Source: Streptomyces sp. NBC_01481
GTDB taxonomy: Bacteria; Actinomycetota; Actinomycetes; Streptomycetales; Streptomycetaceae
Assembly (NCBI RefSeq): GCF_026339995.1
Contig: NZ_JAPEPT010000003.1
Coordinates: forward strand, 992,001 to 1,056,000
Direction of reading: 5' to 3'
DNA: 64,000 nt
Of the stretch, positions 32,117-40,381 are shown one piece after another. The position numbers and the translations under genes are program-made. Numbering within the stretch: position 1 is the first letter of the stretch; each line of letters opens with the position of its first letter. The notes beneath the pieces are model-generated. The model worked only from the letters and a program-made list of their open reading frames with translations. It had not been told where the DNA came from and did no database searches.

Positions 32117-34288
32117 TCACCTCCCCTTCTGCGCGGTGATGTTGGCGGCGGTGTTGGTGACGACCGAGGCCGTCACCCGTCCGACGCGGACCAGGGCGTG
32201 CGCGGGCAGCGGCGTATCGGTGCAGGGCGGCACGGGCAGGCCGTCCACTGTGAGCGTCAGCAGTGGCACGGCCGCCACTTCCTCGTCGGTGAGCATCCGG
32301 CGCGCCAGCGCGGTGTGGACGAGGGGGCCGCCGAAGGGCCAGCCGTCGCCGTCGGCGCCCCCGGCGAGCGGGTGCAGGAAGCGGCGCAGCCCGTCCTCGG
32401 CGCGGCGTACGGCTGCGGCACGGTCGGCGCCCGTGACGAGCGCCAGCACGATCCGGGCGTCGACGCGGACGTACCGGGGCGCCGCGGCGACGACGGTGAT
32501 ACCGGTCGGGGCGAGGGTGCGCGTCAGGTGATCCGTGACGGCCTCGAGGTCGCCCGCCGAGGGGAGCGGCGCACCGGCGGTGGCGGGGTCCTCGTCGGGC
32601 GGCACCAGGTAGAGGCCGACGATGCCGGGCAGCCGGGCGCCGGGATGGTCCGGGTGGTGCCCGGGTACGGCGTGGGCGCGTGCGATCCGCGCACCCGGGG
32701 CGCGCATCGCGAGCAGCGCGTGGTCCGCGGGGGTGACGGCCCGCCCTGCGGTGCGGATCTCGGCCGCGCCGCGCCGTACGGTCGCACCGAACGGCTCGGT
32801 GTCCGTTCCGCCGGTCCCGGGCAGCGGGTTGGTCACCGAAGCCACCCCGGGCACCGCGGTGCGCAGCACTGTGGCCGTGTCCGCCGCGACGGCGCCCTGC
32901 CTGCCGCCTCCGGTGCGGTAGCTGACGGCCCGTACATTGCCCACGCCGGGCGGCAGCGCGACCCCGTGCACCCCGTCGCCGAAGGTGAGGACGCCGGTGT
33001 CGGCGTCGAGCGCGAACACCCGGTCGGCGGGGCCCGCGAGGACCAGGTCGGGCACCTCCCGCCACACGGGCAGCGGGTCGTGCGCGGTGGGGGCCGCGCC
33101 GTCGACGGGGAAGAGCGGCGCGGCGGGGTCGTCGGCGACGCTGACGGTCAGGGATCCGGGAACGACGGGCGCCGTCGCCACGCGCAGCCGCACGCCCGCG
33201 CCGCCGTCCTGCTCCCGGGGATCCGCGGGTGCCGGGCTCAACACCTCGTCGCGCACAGTCCGTACGGCGCTCGCGAGCACCGTGTGCGGCAGGACGGCGG
33301 CGAGCCGCGGCGGCTCGGCGTACGTCCCTGTGGTGAGCCGCACCCGCAGCCAGCGGGCTTCGGGAAGCAGGGCTCCGCCGGGCGGCCGGCCCGGCCGCCA
33401 GCCCGTCGGCAGCCGCAGCTGTACGGTCCCGGTGTCGGCGAGATTGCCGGTGTGGTCCACCACCACGTCGGCCGCGCGGAAGGTGTCACCGTCCAGTACG
33501 GACCAGCGCAGTTGCGGCGGGGCCGCCTCGGGCGGAGCGACGGCGCCCCGGGCGGCGGCGGCCGGACCGCCGGGGCGCGGGGCCGCGACGAAGGCGAGCG
33601 AGAGTCCGCCCGCGATCGCCTCGGGGGCGGTGAACCCCAGCCAGAGGGCCGAGCCGGGCGCGCTGTGGGCGCCGAAAGGGAGCAAGCCGTCGGCCCAGGG
33701 GTCCTGACCCAGCGTCACCTCATCCACGGGGCCCGGCAGATTGCCGGTCGCGGGGCGGCCCACGGCCAGGGACGTGAGCTCGGCGGGCGACACCCACATG
33801 TCGTCCACGGTCTCCATCACCACTTCGGCGCCGCCCTCGCCGGGCGCGCCGGCCTGGAAGCCCGCCGGGACCTGAACTCCCGCTCCTGCGGCTGCCGTTG
33901 CGGTGATGCGAAGCAGCACCTGGGCGGGTGCGGCGGGCAGCGGGGAGACCCCGGCGATCCGCAGATGCTCGACGAGCAGCTTGGCGGGCAGCCGGTCGAC
34001 GCGTGCGGCCACCGCCTCGGCCATCAGCGCGAACAGCCGCAGCAGCGCGTCCCCCGCGTCGTCGGGGCCCGTCCCGGTCCAGTCGGGGGTGAAGCCGCCG
34101 ACCCGGGCGCGCAGCGCGGCGACCAGCTCGTCCCGTGCGGCACCCAGCAGCACCGGGCGGCCGTCCGCGTCGAGCAGCGCCGTACGCGCGGCGCCGGCGG
34201 ACAGCGTCCACCACGGTTCGTCCGCCCCGGGGGCGAGCCTCGCGGAGGGACCGGGAGCGGTGGAACGGTCGGGGCCGTGGGCGGTCAT
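32117..34288 (-). CDS. Second baseplate J/gp6-like wedge protein
   Basis: A 723-residue protein with the wedge-family signature region TFGDGVHGVALPPGVGNVRA and YRTGGGRQGAVAAD, and the C-terminal module TPADHALLAMRAPGARIARA. It is of the TIGR02243 / baseplate-J type seen as Afp11/Afp12. I chose ATG at 34288, preceded by GGGAGG and overlapping the previous stop as ATGA; the longer frame adds a Cys/Arg-rich artefact. With the first J-like protein it should form the heterodimeric wedge around the hub. Confidence 0.88.
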   Translation of the reverse strand: MTAHGPDRSTAPGPSARLAPGADEPWWTLSAGAARTALLDADGRPVLLGAARDELVAALRARVGGFTPDWTGTGPDDAGDALLRLFALMAEAVAARVDRLPAKLLVEHLRIAGVSPLPAAPAQVLLRITATAAAGAGVQVPAGFQAGAPGEGGAEVVMETVDDMWVSPAELTSLAVGRPATGNLPGPVDEVTLGQDPWADGLLPFGAHSAPGSALWLGFTAPEAIAGGLSLAFVAAPRPGGPAAAARGAVAPPEAAPPQLRWSVLDGDTFRAADVVVDHTGNLADTGTVQLRLPTGWRPGRPPGGALLPEARWLRVRLTTGTYAEPPRLAAVLPHTVLASAVRTVRDEVLSPAPADPREQDGGAGVRLRVATAPVVPGSLTVSVADDPAAPLFPVDGAAPTAHDPLPVWREVPDLVLAGPADRVFALDADTGVLTFGDGVHGVALPPGVGNVRAVSYRTGGGRQGAVAADTATVLRTAVPGVASVTNPLPGTGGTDTEPFGATVRRGAAEIRTAGRAVTPADHALLAMRAPGARIARAHAVPGHHPDHPGARLPGIVGLYLVPPDEDPATAGAPLPSAGDLEAVTDHLTRTLAPTGITVVAAAPRYVRVDARIVLALVTGADRAAAVRRAEDGLRRFLHPLAGGADGDGWPFGGPLVHTALARRMLTDEEVAAVPLLTLTVDGLPVPPCTDTPLPAHALVRVGRVTASVVTNTAANITAQKGR

Positions 34289-36447
34289 GCGCGTACCTCC
34301 CGTGGAGCGGCACCGGACGGCTGTGTGGTGCACACGAGGATCTCGACGGGGCCGGGGAGTTCACCGGGGCGCAGCGGAAGATCGCCGCAGGATTCGTAGG
34401 GACCGTCGTCCAGGGCGGCGGCGACGCCTTGCACCGGGGTGCGGTCGCCCGCCGCTCGAAGAGCCCGTTCGGCCGCTCTCAGCAGCGCCGAGGGGCGCAG
34501 CACGCCGCCGAAGGGCCAGCCGGTGCCGTCGTCGCCGCCGGTCAGGGGGTCGAGGAAGCGACGCAGTGCCGCATCGAGGAGCTGCCGCCGGGCGGTGTCC
34601 GCGGTGAGGGTGATACGGACGCGGACCGGACGGTAGCGCGGGGGCGCTGCGAACACGTGGGCGCCCAGCAGGCGTCCGGCCTCCAGCCGGGCGCGTACGG
34701 CGGCCAGCGCGCCGGGGTCGGGAACGGGCATGGGTACGGCGTCGGGCGCGGTGCTGTCGCCGGCGGCGCGCGGCACCCGGGGGACGACGATGGTGGTCAC
34801 GGCGCCCGGCACGTTCCGAGACGGGTGCGAGGGGTGGGCGCCGACCAGTGCGTGGGCGCGGGCGACGGCGACCCCGGGCGTGGACAGGGCGAGTTCCTCG
34901 TGGTCGGCGGCGGTCACGGCCCGGGTGACGACGGCGAGCGCGGTGGCGGCCCGGCGGCGCGCGGCAGCCGGGGTCTCGGGCTCTGCCCCGCCCGTGGACG
35001 GGACGAGGGCGCGAGCGGTGCAGGGAGCATCGGGTGGTTCGGTGTCCGAAGATCCGCCGGTGAACACCCAGTCCCCGGGCGGCGATTCCTCCTCGGCCGC
35101 GCGCTGCGGCTGCGGGCGGGCGAATCCGGCCAGCGCGGGGAATGCCAGCAGCGCCGCCGGCTGGGCAGCGCGTGCGGGGACACCCACTGCCGGGTCCGCG
35201 CCGCCATTGCCTGTCGGCCCGCCGCCCAGCCGGTACTCCGCCCGCAATACGGTCCCCGGCCCGGTGACGTCGGGCCTTGGGATCCGCCCGGTCAGCCCGT
35301 CGCCGAAGCGCAGCGCCCCCAAGGCCCGGTCCACGGTGAACACCCGGTCCAGCGGCCCGCTGAACGCCAGATCCGGCACGGCCGTCCAGTCGTGCGTGCG
35401 ACCGCTGCCGGCGTCATCCGTCTCGCGCAGCGTGAAGCGCGCGACGTCGATCAGCCGTCCGGCGGCGTCGCCGGGCAGTACGACGGTGAGGCCGGGAAGC
35501 GGCGGGCGGCCTGAGAGCTGAGCCACCACGGGCCCGTCGGGAGCCTCCTCCAGGCGGACGCGCTGCGCATGGTGCGCGGGAACGGAGTTGGGGGACAGCC
35601 GCAGCAGTCGCGGCGGCGCGGCGTAGGTGGAGGCGGGCGTGGCCAGCACCAGCTCCACCTCGGCCCCGGCGGCCGTCGCCGGCAGGGCCAGCCGGACCAC
35701 GCCGGACCGGCGCAGTCCGCCGGTGCCGTCAGCCACAGCCCCCTCGGGCAGCGGGTCGGTATCCCCAACGGCCCCGTAGGACCAACTGAGTCGAGCCGGG
35801 GGCGGCACGTCGGGTACGGCCCCGGCGGTCCAGCTGTCGGGCGTCCGGCTCCCGGTCCACGGCCCCGCCGGCTGCTCCAGCGCGAGCAGCAGCGAAAGGG
35901 TTCCGCCGTCCGGAAAACCGTCGCCGGACACAGACAGCCGGATCCGGATCCGCGCCGGGTGGCCGTAGGCGCCGGCCAGGGGCACCGGGCGTCCGGCGGC
36001 GAGGTCGGCGGTGCGGTCCCCGTCGCCCGTCCTGTCCCGCACCGACAACCCGGCCACGCGCACCGGCAGTACGTCCAGGTCCCGGTCGAGGCAGAAGTCC
36101 CTCCCGCGCCCCGGTTCACGGCTGAACGACGCGCCCTCCCGGATCCGCAGCCGGGTGCCGGGCGCCTGCGGGACGATCTGCAGCACGGTCACCGCGGCCG
36201 TCGCCGGGGCCGGTCCGGGCACGCCCAGCAGCCGCAGCACCGCATGCACGACGGCGTCGGGGACCTGGTCGAGCCGGTAGACCTGCTGCTCCAGCAGATA
36301 TGCCTGGAGGTCCAGCAGTGTCATGCCCGGGTCGACGGGGGCGTGCAGGGTCCAGCGGCCCGAGGATTCGGCGGGGATCCGTGAGCGGACCGCGTCCACC
36401 AGATCGGCCCAGGACAGATCGTCCAGCCGCAGCGGCGCCAGGGTCAT
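34285..36447 (-). CDS. First baseplate J/gp6-like wedge protein
   Basis: A 720-residue protein. The N-terminal LRLDDLSWADLVDAVRSRIP and PVDPGMTLLDLQAYLLEQQV is typical of the wedge family, followed by LRFGDGLTGRIPRPDVTGPG and the C-terminal TAADHEELALSTPGVAVARA. It starts with an ATGA overlap on the gp25-like gene and ends with one on its partner. The two wedge genes share overall layout but are clearly diverged, as in other contractile injection systems with two gp6-like genes. Confidence 0.88.
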   Translation of the reverse strand: MTLAPLRLDDLSWADLVDAVRSRIPAESSGRWTLHAPVDPGMTLLDLQAYLLEQQVYRLDQVPDAVVHAVLRLLGVPGPAPATAAVTVLQIVPQAPGTRLRIREGASFSREPGRGRDFCLDRDLDVLPVRVAGLSVRDRTGDGDRTADLAAGRPVPLAGAYGHPARIRIRLSVSGDGFPDGGTLSLLLALEQPAGPWTGSRTPDSWTAGAVPDVPPPARLSWSYGAVGDTDPLPEGAVADGTGGLRRSGVVRLALPATAAGAEVELVLATPASTYAAPPRLLRLSPNSVPAHHAQRVRLEEAPDGPVVAQLSGRPPLPGLTVVLPGDAAGRLIDVARFTLRETDDAGSGRTHDWTAVPDLAFSGPLDRVFTVDRALGALRFGDGLTGRIPRPDVTGPGTVLRAEYRLGGGPTGNGGADPAVGVPARAAQPAALLAFPALAGFARPQPQRAAEEESPPGDWVFTGGSSDTEPPDAPCTARALVPSTGGAEPETPAAARRRAATALAVVTRAVTAADHEELALSTPGVAVARAHALVGAHPSHPSRNVPGAVTTIVVPRVPRAAGDSTAPDAVPMPVPDPGALAAVRARLEAGRLLGAHVFAAPPRYRPVRVRITLTADTARRQLLDAALRRFLDPLTGGDDGTGWPFGGVLRPSALLRAAERALRAAGDRTPVQGVAAALDDGPYESCGDLPLRPGELPGPVEILVCTTQPSGAAPREVRA

Positions 36448-36923
36448 GACGCTTCACCGCCGCCCGCCGGTCCGGCTGCCCCGAACGCGCCCGCGCCGCC
36501 CACCAGTCCCGAGCCGCCGTCGAGGTAGTAGGGGAAGACCAGCGTCTCGTGCCGACCGGTCGCCCTGACCCGGTAGTCGACGAAGACCGTCACCCGCCAC
36601 TCCTCGCCCGGCTGCGCCTGCGCCCGTACGTCGTCCACGGCCGCCCGCGGCTCGAAGTCGCGGATGGCGATACGTACCGAGTCCTCGAGCTCGCGCAGTG
36701 AGCGCGAACTGCCGGGCGCGAAGACCAGTTCCGGGGCGCGGGTGCCCAGCGTGGGGCGCATCACCCGCTCGCCCAGCGCGGTGCGCACCAGCACCAGCAG
36801 GCAGTCGCGGACGCTGTCCTCGCCGGCCGTGTATGCCAGTCGCCCCGAGGCGTCCGGCAGCAGCGGGAAGCGCCAGCCCTGTCCGAGGAAGGCCTCCGCG
36901 CCGCCGGGCGCGCCGCCGTTCAC
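36444..36923 (-). CDS. GPW/gp25-family baseplate protein
   Basis: The 159-residue protein has the gp25 core: GWRFPLLPDASGRLAY, DSVRDCLLVLVRTALGERVM, RPTLGTRAPELVF and a C-terminal strand ETLVFPYYLDGGSG. gp25 joins the wedge to the sheath initiation site. The start is GTG at 36923, overlapping the spike gene's TGA; the much longer open frame upstream is a shadow of the spike gene. It overlaps the first J-like gene by four bases. Confidence 0.92.
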   Translation of the reverse strand: MNGGAPGGAEAFLGQGWRFPLLPDASGRLAYTAGEDSVRDCLLVLVRTALGERVMRPTLGTRAPELVFAPGSSRSLRELEDSVRIAIRDFEPRAAVDDVRAQAQPGEEWRVTVFVDYRVRATGRHETLVFPYYLDGGSGLVGGAGAFGAAGPAGGGEAS

Positions 36924-37651
36924 AGCGCCACCTGCACCGTCGTCGACATCGGCGGCGGGCCGGGCGCGGGGAGTGCGGGACCGGTGGCGACGGGCGAGAC
37001 GACCGGGTGGGTGTGCCCGATGAACCAGGGCAGGAAGGTCTCCCACGGGACCACATGCTGCGAGGCGCCGGTCCCCAGCCGCACCTGCGGTGCGTCCAGC
37101 GTCACCGAGCCGCCGGTGACCTTCACGGGGCCGGAACCGGCGCTGATCTCCACAGAGCCGTCGGCGGTCACCGTCACCCTGCCGCCGGACGCGGTGCGCA
37201 CCACCACCGAGCTGCCCGCGTCGTCCAGTTCGATGCGGTGCCCGGCGGACGACGTGAGCCGTACGGCTTCGTTGCCGGAGCTGTCGTCGAGAACCAGTTC
37301 GTGGCCGTGCTTGGTCCGCAGCAGCTTTTCGTCCCGGCCGCTCGCCCGGTGTGTGGGCGGCTTGTCCACGCCGTTGTAGAGACTGCCGATGACGACGGGG
37401 AACCGCATGTCCCCCTGGTCGAAGGCGACGAGCACCTCGTCGCCCAGCTCCGGCACGAAGCTCGTGCCGTATCCGTTGCCCGCGTAGGGCTGTGCCACCC
37501 GGCACCACTCGGTGATCGTGGCGCTGTCGAACCACGGCAGTCTCAACCGCACCCGGCACTCCTTCTCCGGGTCGTCCTCCACTCGCTCCACGACACCCGT
37601 GGCCACACCGAAATACCGCTTGTCCGCGGTCGATCCCGGCATCCCCGTCAT
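36920..37651 (-). CDS. Spike protein, gp5/VgrG base-like (phage baseplate V)
   Basis: A 243-residue protein with the OB-fold region YFGVATGVVERVEDDPEKEC and RVRLRLPWFD, then FVPELGDEVLVAFDQGD and repeated beta segments (GHRIELDDAGSSVVVRTASG) that would build the triple-stranded spike. The tail carries WFIGHTHPVVSP, a His-containing tip-like motif. No separate PAAR gene was found in the cluster. It follows the gp27-like gene by seven bases; together they make the split hub and spike. Confidence 0.88.
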   Translation of the reverse strand: MTGMPGSTADKRYFGVATGVVERVEDDPEKECRVRLRLPWFDSATITEWCRVAQPYAGNGYGTSFVPELGDEVLVAFDQGDMRFPVVIGSLYNGVDKPPTHRASGRDEKLLRTKHGHELVLDDSSGNEAVRLTSSAGHRIELDDAGSSVVVRTASGGRVTVTADGSVEISAGSGPVKVTGGSVTLDAPQVRLGTGASQHVVPWETFLPWFIGHTHPVVSPVATGPALPAPGPPPMSTTVQVAL

Positions 37652-37658
37652 AACTTCG

Positions 37659-38876
37659 TCACCGCCCCTCGGAAGTACGCCGTGCCTCGAACGAGGTCAG
37701 GAATCCGGATGAGTTGAAGGAGTGCGTCACCTTGGTCGTGTAGTAGGTGCCGCCGAACCTGCTCCCCACCCCGCCGATCCGGAGCGAGTCGCTCGGCACC
37801 AGGTCGGGGAGGCCGGCCAACTGGCCCGCACAGGTGACGAATTCATACGACTTGCCGCGCAGCACGCTCACCGCCAGCGCCCGCGCCTCCTGCTCCGAGC
37901 TCACCGGGCGGTCCACGATGACCTCTTCCCTCTCGCCCATCTCCTGTGCGGCGGCCGCGGGACCGCTGCGACCGGCGTCGCGCTCCGCCTGCAGATCCGC
38001 CTGTGTCGCACTGCCGACGATCGCCTGCTTCGTCCGGGGATCCCAGCCGCGCACCGTCACTTTGGCGACCTGCCCCGACAGGGTCAGGGTCGGGCGGAAC
38101 GAGATCAGGTTGGGTGCGGGGGAGGTCCCGGAGGCCTCGCCCTGTTCCGGGCGTCCGGAGCGGGCGCCGCGGGCCAGTACCGCGTACCAGAGGTCGAAGG
38201 TGCGCGGCCGGCGGGCCGTCGAACCCGCCCTGCCGTCGGCGGGGGAGACGAAGTACAGCTGCTCCACCCCGCTCTTCGGGTCGGGCGCCACGTAGCACTC
38301 CCGGTCGACGCCTTTCGCCCGTTCCAGCAGGAAGGCGACATCGTCCTGGTTCTTCTGCATCACCAGCGGATGCACCACGCCCTCCTTCTCGGCCACCAGC
38401 TCCAGCCCGTGCCGCTCCGCGACCTTCTGCGCGATCTGCCAGTCGGCGAGGTCCAGATACTTCTTCACCTCGTCGGCCCGTGGCTTACGGGCCTTCATCT
38501 GAGCCGTGCGGTCCTGGCAGGAGATCTGCAGCGTCGGCGGCCCCGACGAGGGGAAGTCCGGCTGGATCGTGGTGATCTGGCCCTTGGCCACTACCGGCGG
38601 CCGGGGCTGTGAGGTGTAGCCGAGCCGGACCTCCACCACCTGGCCGGGGGCGAAGTGCTTCGGGTCGTCGAAACGCAGCCGCAGATTCAGCTCGTCCCAG
38701 TTGCTCAGCGCCAGCGAGAACGTGCCGGTCTTGTCCAGCTCACGGACCACCTGGATGTCGAGAACGCAACTGCGCATCTGCTCGGCGATCTCGGATCCGT
38801 CCAGGGCGACCTCGAAACACGGGGCGTAGATATCGGCCGGCAGCGGTGTCACGGTCGTGTTCCCCAGGAGCGCCAT
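37659..38876 (-). CDS. Hub protein, gp27 / phage late control D-like
   Basis: A 405-residue protein starting MALLGNTTVTPLPADIYAPC and continuing with VEVRLGYTSQPRPPVVAKGQ and NLISFRPTLTLSGQVAKVTV, the layout of gpD/gp27-type hub proteins. It links the tube to the spike. ATG at 38876 is used; a GTG one codon earlier is possible, and GAGGTG lies in front. It is three to six bases after the LysM gene and seven before the spike gene. Confidence 0.85.
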   Translation of the reverse strand: MALLGNTTVTPLPADIYAPCFEVALDGSEIAEQMRSCVLDIQVVRELDKTGTFSLALSNWDELNLRLRFDDPKHFAPGQVVEVRLGYTSQPRPPVVAKGQITTIQPDFPSSGPPTLQISCQDRTAQMKARKPRADEVKKYLDLADWQIAQKVAERHGLELVAEKEGVVHPLVMQKNQDDVAFLLERAKGVDRECYVAPDPKSGVEQLYFVSPADGRAGSTARRPRTFDLWYAVLARGARSGRPEQGEASGTSPAPNLISFRPTLTLSGQVAKVTVRGWDPRTKQAIVGSATQADLQAERDAGRSGPAAAAQEMGEREEVIVDRPVSSEQEARALAVSVLRGKSYEFVTCAGQLAGLPDLVPSDSLRIGGVGSRFGGTYYTTKVTHSFNSSGFLTSFEARRTSEGR

Positions 38877-38882
38877 CACACC

Positions 38883-39581
38883 TCACCCCCGGTCCAGCGC
38901 GGGGACGACGAGCGCCATCCCCGGGGCGAGCGCCCGCGGATCGGCGAGGGCGTTGGCGGCCGCCAGTTCCCGCCAGCGCCCGGAGTCCCGGTACACCGCG
39001 GCGGCGATGGAGGAGAGCGTGTCGCCGCGCCGCACCGTCCAGACCTTCTGCACGGTCGGTGAACTCAAGGGCGTGGTGAGCTTCTGCTCCTCCGCCGTCC
39101 TGAACTCCTTGAGCGACAGCGACACTTTGGCCCGGGTCGGTGTGCCGTCCCGGTCGAAGAGCACGTAGGTGATGGAGAGGCTGTCCACCACACCGGTGAA
39201 CGACGGATTGGCGCCCCAGGCGAAGGTCACCACCGGCGGTGCGTGGGTGGTGCCTTGACGGACCGTCAGGAACTGGAAGTCATCGAGCCACCGCTTCTGT
39301 ACATCGCGGCGCCCGCGCACCGGCTCCTCGGCCGCGTCGACCAGCGCGTCCAGCTTGAGGGTCCGCGCGCCGCCCCGTACGAACTGCAGCGGGGGCGCGT
39401 CCAGGCCCGGGACGCCGATCTCGGCGAACGTCACCGCTTTGGAGACGGCGTACTCCGTCGGATTGACCGGCAGCGTCAGCAGCGGGGTCACCGGCCCCGA
39501 CACGGAACCGGGCGGGTGCACGCTCAGGGTCGCCTGCGTCGCGGCGGCGTCCCGTCCCGAGAGGCCGGGCAGCGGAAGCAT
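38883..39581 (-). CDS. LysM-containing eCIS protein (Afp7-like)
   Basis: The 232-residue protein has an N-terminal beta domain (LPVNPTEYAVSKAVTFAEIG, FAWGANPSFTGVVDSLSITY) and a C-terminal LysM repeat: VRRGDTLSSIAAAVYRDSGR, then ANALADPRALAPGM. This pairing is the usual CIS LysM protein that sits at the top of the hub, where LysM probably mediates protein contacts and not cell-wall binding. ATG at 39581 shares its A with the previous TGA (TGATG), so it is translationally coupled. Confidence 0.88.
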   Translation of the reverse strand: MLPLPGLSGRDAAATQATLSVHPPGSVSGPVTPLLTLPVNPTEYAVSKAVTFAEIGVPGLDAPPLQFVRGGARTLKLDALVDAAEEPVRGRRDVQKRWLDDFQFLTVRQGTTHAPPVVTFAWGANPSFTGVVDSLSITYVLFDRDGTPTRAKVSLSLKEFRTAEEQKLTTPLSSPTVQKVWTVRRGDTLSSIAAAVYRDSGRWRELAAANALADPRALAPGMALVVPALDRG

Positions 39582-39802
39582 CAGGCACCCCCGAAGCAGC
39601 CGGCCGCGGACCCGCCGGAAGGGTCCTGGCCCGGTTCGCAACCGGTCAGGGAGGCTTCCCTGGCCAGCAGTCGGCCGCGGGCCCTGGCATCCTCCTGCCG
39701 CTGCGACCACTCCCGGATGTGCTGTGCGAACAGCCGGGCGAAGACCGCCGTGTCATCGCCGCCGACCTCGAAGTCGACTGAAAGGTGATGGATCGTCAGC
39801 AT
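39581..39802 (-). CDS. Small eCIS protein between tube and LysM genes
   Basis: A 73-residue protein, MLTIHHLSVDFEVGGDDTAV followed by an amphipathic helix (FARLFAQHIREWSQRQEDAR) and a flexible tail with two cysteines. Its position matches the small Afp6-type gene of other clusters; function unknown. GGGAGAG precedes the ATG at 39802, which I prefer over an upstream start. Short length and conserved position suggest an assembly helper. Confidence 0.7.
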   Translation of the reverse strand: MLTIHHLSVDFEVGGDDTAVFARLFAQHIREWSQRQEDARARGRLLAREASLTGCEPGQDPSGGSAAGCFGGA

Positions 39803-39865
39803 TGTTCTCTCCCGAACCGTGATCACGACATGCGGTGCTTTTCCCTACGGCCGTTGCCGCGTGCG

Positions 39866-40381
39866 TCAGCCCAGCCCCGGCACCGCCTGCTCCACCGCCA
39901 CGAGACCCTCGTGCGCGATCTCCAGCTGCTCCACGGCCACTTCGCTGCGTTCCGCGTGCAGATCGGGGCCTGTCCACTTCGAGGCCAGGCCGCCCCGGAA
40001 GGCCCACACCGCGCCGGGCACACCGGCTCCGTCCAGCAGCAGCACCGCCCCGCTGCGGCGCGCGCCCAGCGGATTGCCGAGCCCGGCCTGGTACCAGGAC
40101 CACAGGCCCGTGCCCCGGGCCACCCCGCGATGCAGCACAATCCGGTTCCAGGAGTGGCGTACCGGGAACTGCCGGACCCGGTCGTTGACTCCGCCCTCCG
40201 GATACGAGGTGACCTCCAGTTGCGCGCCGAGTCCGGTGATCTGCTGGAAGGCGCCCTGGGCGGTGAGCGGCAGCAACGCCGTCTGCGCGGGTGGCAGATG
40301 GGCGGCGGCCGGGCCGAGCACGACCAGGAACCGGTATTTCGGCAGCGGCTCGGCGAAGAACTCCAGCGCCTGCTCGGTCAT
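39866..40381 (-). CDS. Second tail tube protein
   Basis: The 171-residue protein has the tube-family pattern (TIGR02241 / gp19-like): FFAEPLPKYRFLVVLGP, FQQITGLGAQLEVTSYPEGG, WNRIVLHRGVARGTGLW and a final EVAVEQLEIAHEGL strand. It overlaps the second sheath gene by four bases. It is diverged from the 42005-42460 tube and probably forms the tube-initiating ring above the hub, as the last tube paralogue does in Afp/PVC systems. The longer open frame upstream is a shadow. Confidence 0.85.
   Translation of the reverse strand: MTEQALEFFAEPLPKYRFLVVLGPAAAHLPPAQTALLPLTAQGAFQQITGLGAQLEVTSYPEGGVNDRVRQFPVRHSWNRIVLHRGVARGTGLWSWYQAGLGNPLGARRSGAVLLLDGAGVPGAVWAFRGGLASKWTGPDLHAERSEVAVEQLEIAHEGLVAVEQAVPGLG

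Noticed and set aside
30938..34399. 1153-codon plus-strand open frame opposite the baseplate genes
   Set aside because: Arg/Gly/His-rich shadow of overlapping baseplate genes with recognised families.
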